This document shows positions 42,201 to 54,779 of a stretch of 64,000 nucleotides of DNA, one piece after another. Origin of the DNA: Haliotis asinina (Eukaryota > Mollusca > Gastropoda > Lepetellida > Haliotidae); the NCBI RefSeq assembly GCF_037392515.1, contig NC_090291.1, forward strand, positions 43,951,001 through 44,015,000, given 5' to 3'. A model generated the notes under the pieces. It did no database searches. It was not told the DNA's origin and saw only the letters and a list, made by a program, of their open reading frames with translations. A program made the position numbers and the translations under genes. Each line of letters starts with the position of its first letter. Position 1 is the stretch's first letter.

Positions 42201-45200
42201 AAAGCTGCCAAGTAAGCAGATGGATATGTTCTGTAGTAGGGCTGCAGCAGTTCGGTTTGATTCATCAAGAATCAAATCTGTCACCATAGTTTTGTTTTTC
42301 AGTAACCATTATCACTATTTCAGTTTAATATTTGATTACCTATTTATTCCATTTGAATACCAACTATCTCCACACAACCAGAATGTTATGTGGACTCAAC
42401 TTGAGCAGTTTCAAGCTCTGAAATAAAGCAAAATGTGATTGGTTGATGCCAGGCTAGTTATCCAGTGAGAATTGTTGTTAGTAGACATTTCCAAGATGAC
42501 AACTTATTTCACCCTTAAAGAGCTGACTCTGGTTCAAACAAATCAGATGTTTTTATATGTATGACAAATCGAATAATCAAATCAAGGTACCATGTCTAAA
42601 ACTGAGTCGAGGTCTGGATTAATTGTTGCAGTCCTATTCTGTAGTAGCCTTCTCATTATGAGTTGAAAGTGGTGAGGTAGCCTAGTAGTTACAGCATTTG
42701 CTTATCACGCTGAAAACATGTTCGATTCCCCATATGGGTAAATGTGTGAACCCTGTTTTGGGGTCTCCCATTGTGATATTGCTGGAATATAGCAAAAAGT
42801 GGTGTAAAACTGAATTCACTCACTCATTGTCAGACTAAGTCTGGCCATATATCACCTATGACGTAGGCAGATCCAGATTAGGTTATGTGGACCTCTAATT
42901 TCCGACACCCACTGTAACATTCAAGTCAATGTTTTAAGTTTGCTGTGTGACTACAGAAGTGTGAAGCTCATGTCTCTTCATATGCAGTCCATGGCTAGCA
43001 CGCTCTTACTAGTCTTAGCTTGATATAAATCAATCACAGGACATTTCACACCCCAACCTGATGGGAATTTTCAGTATAGTTTCCTTTTTGTCATGATGTA
43101 TATGTGGGCTTAAAAGCATGTGGTATGTTTCAAATTTAATTATCATATGTATGTTTTACTGCCTTGTTACAATGTACATGATGTACATCCACCATGTTAT
43201 AAATATACAAGTCTTTCCTGTTATTTCATATTCATGTGCAGCCATGTTTATTAAAACAGAATGGTGGAGATGAACCAGCCTGAGAAAGCCATTGATATGT
43301 ACCTGAAAGCCTGTGACGTTGTGGAGGTTAGTCAGCACATGTAATATGAACAGGGTCTGAAAGTGAAACTAGTCTCAGCATCAACCATAGCCATAATGAA
43401 GACGTTGAAGAGATTGTTAGGAGAGCATATGGGTACTAGAACATATTGAGAGTTTATCAGAGATATATGACTCAATGTTTGATTTTTGTGCATCAAAACG
43501 TCAACATTTTATGTAATTTTTTAAGGATTATGAGTGTCTCCATGTATTTATAGAGGGATGTCACATAGTTAGAGTAAGTCAGGAGAGTTCTCTTTAGCAT
43601 AGGCTGACTGAGTGCATTTCAACCATGTCACTATTGTTATTCAAATATACAGGCTCCATGACATAAAGAGACATCACCAGTGAGATAAGAATCATGAGAC
43701 TCTGCCATAGACTTTCTAACTACTGACAAGTTATGCATGTGTATTTACAACATGTTAACATTAAAACTCCGTCATTATGAAAAAAGAACCACAAACCTAT
43801 AAACAATGAATTAGACTGAATATGTCTGTTTTCACAGATTGAAGACCGACCTCGACAATGTGCAGAATACATTGGAAAAGCTGCAAGGCTCATGATAAGG
43901 TGTAGAAGGTAGGACATAGAGATTTGTATGTCCCTTTAATGTAAAGTATATCCTGTTTAAGACAAAATATTATGGACGTCAACTTCTTTATTGTATACAC
44001 AATGTTTCAGAGCCCCATTCCTCAAAGCGATCGTACTTTCGTAGTGCTACAACAGTTGTAACTCCCATACTTTAACATACAATTACGAAATGGCCCTGAG
44101 CCCCATTCCTCAAAGCGATCCTAGTGCTACAACGGTTGTAACTCCCATACTTTAACATACACTTATGACTGTCCTAGCACTACGATCGCTTTGAAGAATG
44201 GGGTCTAGGACTTTTCCTTGCCCTTTCTTTCACCTGGTTTGAGTGTGTGACCTGGTATCATATGTCGTAGTGATATAGTACCAGTGAATATCCAGGTTAG
44301 AACTGATCTTCAGTAAGCCATGCTCATCGTAAGAGACAACTATTGGGATTTGGTGGTCAGGTTTGCTGACTTGGTTAACCCAGAGGTCATTACATCCATG
44401 TTGTGTAGATCAGTGCTCATACTGTTGATCACTGGAATGTCTGGTCCAGTCTAGATTATTTGTGGATTGCTGCCATATAGCTGGAATATTGCTGAGTGAG
44501 GTGTAAAACTAATATCACTCACTCTATTCCATCAACTGCTCTGGATGAGTAAGACTTTTGTGCTTAAATGTTTTTGTAATGCAACTGGAATGTTCAGACT
44601 AAGTGATGAAGAAACTCATCATGTGTAATCATCTTGTGTTACCTACTTGCAGGTTTGATGAGGCAGTGGAGACACTGAAGAAGGAGATAGACTATTACAC
44701 AGAGTGTGAGAACTTTGAACTGCTCAATAAAGCAATCATGGGCACAGTGTTAGTCCACCTCACACAGGAGGACTACGTGGCGGCTGACCTTTTCTTTAAG
44801 TCATGTCTCAGGTAAGTCCAGCTATCAGTATCTTGTGATTGTTGGGTAGTACATTGTGTCATTACAACCTGATACAGACACTTTATAAAGGATAACCCTA
44901 TGGACTGCAGCAGGTGAAGGCTGTCATCCCACACCATCGAGAATCCTAAATTCCTGGTATGAGTGCATGAAACATGCAGCTATATATCTTACTTGTGTAT
45001 CTTAAAAACAAGGGAGAACAGACTTTGCTTACTGTACATGAGGAAGTGAGTGAGTGACTATATTTCAGCCATAAGGAAGGCCATGTCATCATGTTGTTGT
45101 CTATGTCTTATGCACCATAGATTTCCCCAGTATGTACACAGAAAAGCTACTGAACTATATCAAAAGCCAAGTCATTTCAGAATGCTGGACCCATATTTTC

Positions 45201-47472
45201 GAAGCTTTCTTAGCCCTAAGATAGTCGTAAGTTAATGTTAATGTATGGCACATATGACTATCTTAGCATTCAGATTGCTTCAAAAATCGAGGCCCTGGCC
45301 TCAGACTGTATAGAAGATTCACACATCCCTCATTTAGATTAGGCACCCAAAGATCACCTAAGGTTCACTCACTTTCATGTGCAAATGTCCACATATCATA
45401 GCACAATAACACAATAAGGTGTCAGGTCTCATTTTGGCTGTCAGTTATTGCAAGGTGTTAGAGTTCTCAACCTACTATTATAGTGGTTTGATGTACACTG
45501 TTTCTGTCTCTGTAAACTCATTGGAAAATTCTTTATCACTAGTTAAAGAAATCACAGGTCTTCGAATAATTTGATGAACCTGGAATCATTGTTGATGTAT
45601 TAGTATGACAGTGTTTAATTGTTAAGAAAGCCAGCAGTTATTCAGCAAGATGTTCAAACATATTTTTTAAGAGTTATGCATGATGTGAAAATTGCTTCAT
45701 CATAATAGAATTTATTCACGTTGTTACATGTGAAAAAAAAGCCTGAAGTCATAAAAAGCTTAGAAGTTAACCCTTCGGTCACACTCATAAGCATGGTAGC
45801 AGTGCTGCCTTAGGTGGTTGCACTTTGGTGACCCCCAAGGTTCCTCAATTCATTCAACTGACTTTATTATGCGATGGGTAGATTTCCACCCTTTCGATTT
45901 ACTCACTTTGTCACATAACAGCTTTGACCCTAAGCGATGTCAACCTTGCCTCGTCGCAAAAGGTTGATATAACAATCCAAGCACCTCCTGTGGCTAAAAA
46001 TAGATTTGGGATATTCCACCTGTGAACTCCCCACTGCGTGTGTCATGTTAGATAAGGAAGTGATCAGCACTTTGTCCCTGTGACTGAGTTGGTTTAGAGT
46101 TCTGTGATGTTTTGTAAATGTTGAAATAAATAATGTGACAATAAACAGTTTTAATTTTAAAAAGTTTGCTTTCATTTACTAACACTGCCTCTGAAAGCTG
46201 TAAGCCTATTCCAGCTTATATTGAGACTCTCTTGTCATAGAAGAACAGATATTCAGTACTTTTATAATTACTTCAGTTCAGTTGATCCAGCGATATTCAC
46301 CTTGGCTTAACCTCCAAGAATATCATATGTCCAAGTTGATACATCATTGGATCAACCCACAAGAGGTCAATAACTGTATAATATTTATCATTGGATCAAC
46401 CCACAACAGGTCAATAACTGTATAATATTTATCATTGATCAACCCACAAGAGGTCAATAACTGAATAATATTTATCAGTGGGGAGTGTGGTTAAATGTTC
46501 CCAGTATTATATGCTTGTCTCAAGAGGATCAGATGATGTTATGTGTGACCTGAATGATGTGCATCACAATACCTGGACATTGTTGTTTGTTGTTCATGCA
46601 AACTATAGGTTTGTTCTGCCACACTTGATAAATCACAGGCAGCTCTGATATAGCCTGAATATTATTGATGTCTACAAAACCCTTTTTACTGATGAGACCT
46701 TTCCCTACTTCTGGAAGGATTTTTTGCAAAGGCAAATGTGAAAGCGTATGACTAACTTGAGTGTATGTATTTCTCAGTCTTGCAACGTTTGGGTCCAGCG
46801 AGGAAGCTGGTGCATTGGAAGACCTACTGACAGCATATGATCAGGGAGATGAAGAGACAGGGAGGAGGACTCTCAAACTTCCCATCTTTAAGTATTTGGA
46901 TAATGCTGTAAGTACACATTGTCACCATACTAGCAGTGATGCTTATAGCCATTACTTTGATGGTAATGCTCAAAGAAAATTTGTTTACTGCTTTGTTACC
47001 TTGATAACATACTCTAGTAGAGCTTTAAGAATGCTTATTGTATTATTACATTTCACCTGGTTATTTATCATTGCATATATATTCATTTCGCAAAATCTTT
47101 CTTGTGATATGTAAGTTTGATGCTGTAGCTTGTTTCAATATGCACAACACTGTGAATATGTCCTGATGTCAATTTATCTACTTCTGGGATGGATAACTGA
47201 CAATTCTTGTAGTTATGTCTGAGTTTGGCCAGTGCTAAGTTATTGTTGTTAGGTCTGAGATTACAGGACAGTTACATAAGAGTTCTGAAAGGTTTGCTTG
47301 CTCCTGAATTCCTCGTGTACTTATTTCCTTTCCATCCATGTTTCAGTTCGCCAAACTTGCACGAGACCTGGTGATTCCTGGAGGAGTATCGTCACAGACA
47401 GGCAACTCTAATGCACTTCAAAGCCCGGGCCAAGAAAGTGCTGGAGAGGCATTTCCTGATGGTCTTTGTTAG
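39237..47472 (+). CDS. NAPG: Gamma-soluble NSF attachment protein (gamma-SNAP), 10 exons
   Basis: SNAP adaptor that links NSF to SNARE complexes so they can be disassembled after membrane fusion (family knowledge). Exons: 39237-39325, 40301-40368, 40864-40948, 41812-41829, 42071-42211, 43260-43326, 43838-43908, 44653-44811, 46778-46907, 47347-47472. They are GT-AG bounded and in phase, for 954 nt and 317 residues (human about 312). The protein is a helical TPR-like solenoid. Conserved pieces are LTEGLEHIRLAEK near residue 18, FKWKPD, FKNAKAYDEAKD, the exon 4/5 join FHAAKSYEQAAM, HGTPDTAALTLDKAAK, FDEAVETLKKEIDYY, PIFKYLDNA and the gamma-type C-terminus ending GLC. Exon 4 is only 18 nt and is required for the family motif. 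The start ATG at 39237 is supported by alignment and by its TISU-like context. Confidence 0.95.
41311..41786. mobile_element. Foldback/MITE element, NAPG intron 3
   Basis: Inverted arms of about 80 bp contain 'agtctccac', 'taccctggatgcatc' and 'taataaatttattggact'-like blocks. A second copy of the family lies at 61652-62036. Its right end stops 25 nt before the NAPG microexon. Confidence 0.8.
41812..41829 (+). other. NAPG: 18-nt microexon of NAPG (exon 4)
   Basis: The bases between a ccag acceptor and a gtgagt donor are AGCATTTCATGCTGCCAA. Joined to the flanking exons they complete the codons for AAFHAAKSYEQ, matching the family's LFHAAKAYEQ. Without it the 85-nt exon before and the 141-nt exon after remain in phase but lose a helix segment. 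Only 25 nt separate its acceptor from the end of a foldback transposon at 41311-41786. Confidence 0.9.
42668..42832 (+). repeat. tRNA-derived SINE (family A)
   Basis: Plus orientation: 'ggtagcctagtagttacagc' head, 'tgttcgattcccc' B box, 'tattgctggaatat' core, cactcactca tail. NAPG intron 5. Confidence 0.78.
44013..44213. mobile_element. Foldback MITE with a partial internal duplication, NAPG intron 7
   Basis: 'gagccccattcctcaaagcg' occurs at about 44011 and 44098, and inverted at about 44187-44212. 'gtaactcccatactttaaca' is present twice. This looks like one copy inserted in or recombined with another. Confidence 0.65.
44310..44525 (-). repeat. SINE family B
   Basis: 'gtgctcatactgttgatcac', 'tgtctggtccagtctagatt', 'agctggaatattgctgagtg', cactcactc tail. 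NAPG intron 7. Confidence 0.74.
45187..45297. mobile_element. Palindromic MITE, NAPG intron 8
   Basis: 'aagatagtcgtaagttaatg' folds onto 'catatgactatctta'. Same family as the copy at the left edge of the window. Confidence 0.65.
46336..46482. repeat. 48-bp tandem repeat, NAPG intron 8
   Basis: About three copies of 'ggatcaacccacaagaggtc' plus 'aataactgtataatatttatcatt', with few differences. Confidence 0.85.
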
Positions 47473-47686
47473 TAATAATGATGTGTTGAAAAGAGGAGTC
47501 AAAAAAGACTGAATGCAGCTATAGGTAGATATTGTCAGCTATTCAGTTGGCTGTTACAATCTGTCTGAGGGCTCATGCTTTAAATTATAATGAACTTAAG
47601 GTTTATCCACAGTCACTCTATACTGACCTCTGATTAGGCAACCATATATTAACTATTAGATATTCATGACCTCAGGTCTGACTACA

Positions 47687-47787
47687 AATAAATTGTCCTC
47701 ATCTATTGGTGGAACAAGTTGCGAAAGGTGTTGTTTTGTGCACCTTGATGAAATTGTTCACATACAGTCAACTAATTTAGTAATAAA
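47687..47787 (+). terminator. Candidate NAPG polyadenylation signals
   Basis: AATAAA at 47687-47692 and 47782-47787, 215-315 nt after the stop codon. Which is used cannot be told from sequence alone. Confidence 0.35.
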
Positions 47788-48100
47788 TGCTCTGCAAGAA
47801 GCTATAGCAAATGACTGACAATCTGAAAATTGCAAAATTTGCCTTAGATGAATTAGATGTTATTGTGACTTACATCAGTTAGGAATTACTATGTATACAT
47901 ATTTACAATGAACGTTTATATATCAAATTCTATCTGTCATAAATGATGTTTTGAATGAAAAAATAGTATTTATCTCTGAAGTTTTGGTTATGCTCATGCT
48001 ATTAGACTAAAGTATGTTTTACAGTTTTAGAGAGATTCTGTCCAGAGTTTCAGTATGAATTCTGTGTATATTCATAATCATCAAATCAACACTATAAACC

Positions 48101-48209
48101 ATGCTCAAAGCCCTGCATCATGGCCCTGTGGATCTGTCTGAACTTGAATTTCTTTCCGAGCTCCCAGAGGAAGTATTCAACGCAAACTGGCAGATGAGAC
48201 ACAGAGAGG
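48101..48209 (+). other. Unexplained exon-like frame
   Basis: Codes for 36 residues (LKALHHGPVDLSELEFL then SELPEEVFNANWQMRH) and ends at a good donor context AGAGAG/gttaat. The composition looks protein-like (amphipathic, acidic), unlike nearby frames. No acceptor or partner exon was found and I do not recognise the family. It could be a stray exon, a fossil, or chance in the NAPG downstream region. Confidence 0.2.
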
Positions 48210-48784
48210 TTAATGGTCACACTGCCTCTACTGGCTATCACTATATTATGTGGTTATCTCACTCTAAAAGGACTTTTCACTGATGATGATGAAACACGCA
48301 AGACACATTCCTAATTATGTCACTGCAGTGTGTTGAAGAGGCTCTGTTATGAGCATTAATAAGCTACTGCAAATATAATTTGCATTTTGATTTGACTTGA
48401 TAACAATTCTTAATCAATTTGTTTCTTTCAATTTGTTGATTCCTGGTATTTAGTGAGAGAGTGAGTTAATATTTAGCATCACATTGGCAATATTGCAGCC
48501 ATATCGTGACGAGAGGATTTAATTTATGTCAATATTAAAATTGATAAATTTGAGAACGTAAAATCCTGCCATTGATGGACAGTAAAAGCACGAAATTATC
48601 ACAGATATGAACTTAAAACTGGCATGTGAAACAGTGTAATTAAAGAAGACAATACAATATAAAAATAGGCTATAGATAGCCAACAACAGAAGGCAGATCA
48701 CCATACTGTGGACTATGGGGACTTACAGTACCCTGTTATTTAAATGCAAAACAGCTTGATCTATCCACACTGGGTACATATCAA

Positions 48785-49045
48785 AATGCAGGGTAGAATA
48801 GGTCTTCAGCAACCCATGCTTGCCATAGAAGGTGACTATGCTTGTCAAAAGAGGTGACTAACGGTGGTCAAGCTCGTGGGCTTGCTTGACACATGTATGT
48901 CATCAGCTCCCAGTTGTACAAATCGATGCTCATGCTGTTGGTCACTGGATTGTCTGGTCCAGACTGGATTATTTACAGACAGCTGCCATATAGCTGGAAT
49001 ATTGCTGAGTGTTGTATAACACTAAGCTCACTCAATCACTCACAT
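48785..49045 (-). repeat. SINE family B
   Basis: 'agcaacccatgcttgccata', 'gctcatgctgttggtcactg', 'tagctggaatattgctgagt'. A longer upstream block at about 48700-48730 resembles 7725-7765. Intergenic. Confidence 0.74.
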
Positions 49046-50424
49046 ATCAAAATGACAATTCAATAGGTTTGCCAGTGTTCATGATATCAAAAAGTTTTAA
49101 TATGACGTAACATTGATGATGTCTCTTGCCACTTAAAGCTGGTTAGAAGTTGGAACAAGGAGCAAGATATCATTGTCTTAGAAATCTGTGAACTGGTTTG
49201 TGATCATGATGGATGATTCATTTCAATTATGTCCAACTCGGATCTGAATGTGCTGAAAAGATTCTGCCAGGGTGACTGGTAATTTTGCCTTTGCAAACGG
49301 TTGGGAATAATTATGACACTAATCAATAATGTGTTCAGACTTTTTGAGGAATGTTTGAGGATTTCTACAATACCTTAATTTGCCCACAAAGATTATTGTT
49401 TGGTGTGATGGAAAATTGGAGAGTTACGGAGGTAACACTGATTAATATGGGATGTAATGTAATAAATTTATTTCTTCAAAGACAATGTATTTTGGATAAA
49501 ATAAATAAAATACCTGTAACTAAGACTTCTTTTCATGCCTTACATCTGATGACGCTATCAGTTGAGAACAGAATGGGTCCTAACATTGACAGTATTACTT
49601 ACAAATGATATGTGTATCTCTGAGCATGAGTAGTCAATCACCACACCCACAACTGACAAGCATGGTTTTGGTTTCTAATCAGCAACAGAGATTATCTGAT
49701 TGGATCCAAAAGCTGTCTGTAACATTTTTTTACTCATTTGCAAGCATTCCTACTGGATTGTTGCTCCAAATAATTAAAAATTAGCGTCTGTGACAAAATT
49801 ATGTCATTATGATCATGCTTATTCCAAACATTCCATCTGTGATCAGCATAAAAAACATGTTTAGTCGGTTCATGATGGTGTGTGTTGCAAATCAAATTCC
49901 TTTGCTTCTGTGAAGTTAAGTGACTCAAGTTGTGCATGTTGTAACAGATGAATGCAAACTTTTAAGAAAAAATATTAGTGGCTATTGATACTTTCTAATG
50001 CTTGCACCTGCTTTTCTATACTTGATTTACTTAGAAATCTAGGATTCTGATAAAAGTCATTCTTTGTCCCTGTTTTCAGCTATGTTGTCCTCTGTCTATC
50101 TTAAATGTCACTAATCTTTGCATATTTGTAAAATAAGAATTTAGTGTGATAAGGAGAGTATGATGGTTGCTTTCTGATATGTATCACTGACATAGATATG
50201 CTTCGTCTGCAACCATAACCACTACTCACATCACATTTCATGTCCAGTCTTTTAGTCACAATCTGGCATCTGATAATTCAGCAATACTGTATTCTGAAAC
50301 TAATGCCAATCCTGGCTTGTAGACTCAAAGTTTTTCTAAATACAAAATAACCATATCTACAGGCAGTTCGATGATACAAGTGTACAGCTTGCTGACGGTG
50401 GCATGAAATACCTTTGACTGAATC

Positions 50425-50580
50425 ACTGTTAGATACATTGGGTCAATGGTTGAAGTATTCACTCATCACACCAAAGATCCACTTCTTATTTCCCACACTG
50501 GTCCATTGTTAGAAACCCATTCTGGTGTTCTGCCGTGACATTGCTGGAATATTAAAATTGGTTGAAAACCATACTCACTC
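50425..50580 (+). repeat. tRNA-derived SINE (family A), heavily decayed
   Basis: Only the 'gtgacattgctggaatatta' core and an actcactcaga end are clear. Confidence 0.5.
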
Positions 50581-50984
50581 AGATTGCTGGAATAACATTG
50601 GAAGAAATGTTAGAAATGTTACTGGATTTGTAGTGCTGTGTCCCATACTAGATGAAGTATAAGTGTTGTTGTGAACTCTGGCCAAATATTGATGCATGTC
50701 TCCTCTTGTAGGGTCATACTAGGGCAGCATAGGCAGCTGTGATATATCTCTATTGCATCATTACTGCTTCTAAAAATTACATAGCAGTTTATATGTGACT
50801 TGTTTCAGTGTTGTAATGTTGTTTTATACAGATGCAGTCATTGCATGTACAGTGCACAAATTATATATTGTGTAAGATTTCTTACCCATGAACTTTGAGC
50901 CAATGAACTTGGTGCAGTCGAGAAAGTTAAATAAACATGAATTCCATCATTTGCTTTGTTCATTCTTTCTGAATGAGGCCGTGG

Positions 50985-51130
50985 GGTAGCCTCGTGGTTA
51001 AAAGCTTTGGGTCATCATGCCAAAGGCCGAGTCCCTAGATGGCACAATGTGTGAAGCCCATTTCTGGTATTCACCACTGTCATATGACTGGAATATTGCT
51101 AAAAGCAGCATAAAACCAAACTCACATTTT
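50985..51130 (+). repeat. tRNA-derived SINE (family A)
   Basis: 'gtggggtagcctcgtggtta' head and 'tggaatattgctaaaagcag' core. Intergenic. Confidence 0.75.
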
Positions 51131-53944
51131 GAATGCATTCTGAAGGTGGCGGGATACAGTATCTTTTATATAAAATATGAGATGCATTTTTACAACGCAC
51201 TGGAATGAACTTTTACTTTAAATTTGAAATTCTTTATTCAAATTGTTTGACTTTCAAGATGGTATAACCACATTGGGTTAGAGATCATGGTTTGCAGTTT
51301 TCCCCATTCTTGTGTCCCTGTGTAGTAAATAATATTTCTGCAAGTGTTGTTAACACCAGTGTAGAACAGAACTCTCCAATATACTCATACTAGGAAGATA
51401 CTGCAAGTCCAGTTTCTCCTTTGTTTGTTCTGAAGAAAGCAATCTAAGTAATAGTTAATACCCTGACTCATGAATGGTAACTTTAACATCTACTATGATG
51501 TGTCATTGATACTGTAAGTTTGTACTGTAATATCCTTTTACCAGTTGCTGCTGATGGTCATACCTGTTGTCACGGCAACCAGGTGGAATGCATGCATTGT
51601 ACAAAATTATATCAGTCAGTAATGGTGTCAGTAAACCGTAAAATCCCATGATGAAAAGATTAGGAGATTGCTAATACATGTATTTATTATTAAGTTTGTA
51701 CATGGAATGTTCATATAATTTCTTGGATTTGCAAGCCAATTAATCATTTTTAAAAAAATTGTGAAATGTATATATACCTTTTTCAAATCTAGGATATGTA
51801 CATAAACATGAACTGCATATTGGCATATTGTTGTGCAAACTTGGGTATATCCGTCACTCATATTCTCTAAACAATGATCCCATTGATCACACAGTATTTG
51901 AAACTTTTACTTTTAAAGGGATCAGGAAATAATTCCTGACAATTCCTAAAAGTCGTTTTTGTGAACATTTACATAGTCTGCTAGTTGTTTCACACAGAAC
52001 AACAAGCATGCATGTGTGTGGACTGTGTGGTCTTATGCAGACTTGTGCTGGTTTTATTGTAATAGCAAACTGGATACCCTACCATACATAGTCTACTGAT
52101 AACAAGCTGACACGTGTTTGTTTTGTCCCTGGGATAACGTAAAAACAGCACATCTTTTGGATTAACTGGGGCCTAAGAGTGAAATCACTTCCCTTCCCCT
52201 CTTGTGACAGCTGCTCTATCCACTACACCAAAGAGAGGTCCTGAGTTTATTTGAACATTGATAAGTCTAACTATTACTAAACCTGGCTTTAATGTTTTGC
52301 CTCGAGTTGAGGCCTCTGTATGAAGTAACAGAGAAGAAGCATAATGTGTTGAAGAATGGTTATTAGGCAAGTATTTGATGGTACTGGGATTCAAATGATG
52401 TACATGATGTTGTAACCAACAATTTCACTTGTGATTCCCCTATAAATATTTATGTATAAATGATATGTGCAATAAACTGTGCAAACCTAGTGTATTTATT
52501 GTCAGAATACACAGATAGCTGTGTAATATTACTTTCTTTTGTACACACTGTGGATCCTGTCTAATCCAGACCATTGTCTTTAGGCAGATTCCCATCATAA
52601 CATCTGTATATGTACAGATGTATGTAAGCGTCATAATGGTTACATTGATGATGCCACAATGCTAATGCCTCTGTCACAATGGTGTTAGACCTTGCTTGAC
52701 TGGCAGAAAGTTGAGAGTCATGACACTGTAGGCAGTTTCTATCATTTTATGAGTAATAAACAGGATACTAAACTTGATTCCATGAAATACCATTTTATTA
52801 AACTTGTGAAAGATCGATTTCGCATCAGACTCATTTTCGTTTGTATTACACTACTCATTTCAACATTTGATTACCTGTAATAGACCTTTTTGACAACATT
52901 GCACAATTCTCTCCTGCAAACGAAATTTCAACCAATCAGAGGGGTGCGCCTTTGTGACGTATGCCAATGTGGGTTGCAGTAGTATTCATGTACATTTCCA
53001 GGGTTAGATTATCTTGTTAATAGGTTTGTCTAAACCTGCAATCATTCTTGTATAAAAAAATTGGTATTACACGGAAGGTCATTTAGTATCCTCTATTTAT
53101 GTAGCTGCTCATTCAGTTCATCTGTTTTTGCATGTATCTAAATGGCTGAAAAAACTACAGCTCTTGTGTCATAAACATTAATAGCATATTCAAAATATTT
53201 GTCATATTCTTCTCTTTCTTTTCATGAAAGAATTTGGTTTGGTCCTCGTCTTGGTTTACGTAATCGACTAATATGCTGTTGAGCAACGATCAGGAATATT
53301 GTTGAGTGTAGTGTTGAACAACAACAAACAAACACATCTAAATGAGAGAAGCCAGTGATATAAACCAGTAGTGACGGTATGAGTTGTCAAACAAGTTGCC
53401 AAGTATGACCACCCAATCTTTCACATCACTACTCATGACAAACTTATCCTGCTCTGTTCAAATCCCCTTGAATCTAAGTCCAATAAATAACATACCAAAG
53501 TGTGAAGATTTATAAAATGAGTATTCCAACGGAATTGGTCTGGATTTGTCATGCTCCATCGCAGTTGTCAGTTACATCTTTTGTCATATTCATGTAATGC
53601 GTCATTTGTATATAATAATGAATAACCCTTTTTACTTCATATTTTGCACAGCAGTATCAATAAATCATTTTCAGAATCTACTACCGTGTTAGTTTCTATT
53701 TCTAAGCAGTAGGACACAGGCAGTGATCACAAGAATCTTGTTGGGAATGTCCAGGAATAACCTAAAACTGACGTACCAGAAACAGGTATCTGTATTTGAA
53801 CAGGTCATGGTAGTTGCAATGGAAAGTTTTTCTTGTGACTGAGGGCATGGAGGACCCAGTTGTCAAAGGTGCTACAATTTGCTGTGCAGAGTGGACTGTA
53901 GGTTCTCACCCTATCATCTGAGGCTTTCCCCTCTCAGAATCAAC

Positions 53945-54080
53945 AGACACGTCAATATTCCAGCAATATCACAGCAGGGACACCAGAAATGGTCTTCACA
54001 CATTGTACCCATGAGGTGAATCAAAGAAAAGGTCTTCAGCATGATGAGCAGACACTTTAACAACAATGCTCCTCACCATA
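53945..54080 (-). repeat. tRNA-derived SINE (family A)
   Basis: 'caatattccagcaatatcac' core, 'cacattgtacccatgaggtg', degenerate head. Near the ACOT8 3' end. Confidence 0.7.
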
Positions 54081-54154
54081 TGTGTAGTGTGATGAAACAG
54101 GAACATCCACACACACATCCAACATAAAAGACAAACAAGTATTTCCTCATGAAA

Positions 54155-54160
54155 TTTATT
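54155..54160 (-). terminator. Candidate ACOT8 polyadenylation signal
   Basis: AATAAA on the minus strand about 620 nt after the ACOT8 stop. A weaker alternative is ATTAAA-like sequence nearer the stop. Confidence 0.35.
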
Positions 54161-54779
54161 ATTATAATTTACATGTCAAATTCAACAAGGCAAGTCAAAA
54201 TTCTTGTCCCATGATAGACGAAACAGTGAATTTATAAAATGCTATCTCACTTGTAAAATAGTACATAAACAAATAAATTAAACACAAGGAAAAACCCAAA
54301 CAAAATAATAAAGCTTATGCCTACATTCTCCACAACACAATCTCCCACTATATGGCAGGGTAACATTAGTTTTCACACCTTCCTGCAACCGAAGAGTCTG
54401 TACTACTGGTGACTTGACTCCTATAGTTTACAAAGTCATCAGTTAATTGATCCACATTAAGTTATTATGATCTAGATATTGTAACAAAAATGTAACATCC
54501 CAGTTATAACTTGGTCCATATATCATGTTCTGAACATTTATTAAAACAATCTAAATTCAAATGAAATGCGCTTTTGTTACATATATAGGACTGATTTTTA
54601 CAGTTTTGTTCTGTAACTCATCATCCCAAGGCAGTGGTTTCATCATGTCCATTGATAATGCCTATCTATTTGCACTGAAGTACAAAAATATACTGATTAT
54701 ATAAGACAAACTCTGTTGGTTCCATGGAAGAAAAAGAAGTTGTATAATGATTTTGAGATCCTACACAGTCTGAGGTGGG

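Larger units (their letters stand above)
47473..54779. other. Intergenic region between convergent NAPG and ACOT8
   Basis: AT-rich 7.3 kb with SINE copies at 48785-49045, 50425-50580, 50985-51130 and 53945-54080. AATAAA signals follow NAPG at 47687 and 47782, and at about 50931 where a T-rich stretch follows. For ACOT8, AATAAA on the minus strand lies at 54155-54160. An unexplained exon-like frame is at 48101-48209. Nothing else coding is recognised. Confidence 0.5.

Noticed and set aside
49351-49608. 85-codon plus-strand frame
   Set aside because: No recognisable family, AT-rich composition like the surrounding sequence, no splice context.
52692-52880. 62-codon plus-strand frame
   Set aside because: No homology recognised. 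Composition is like non-coding flank.
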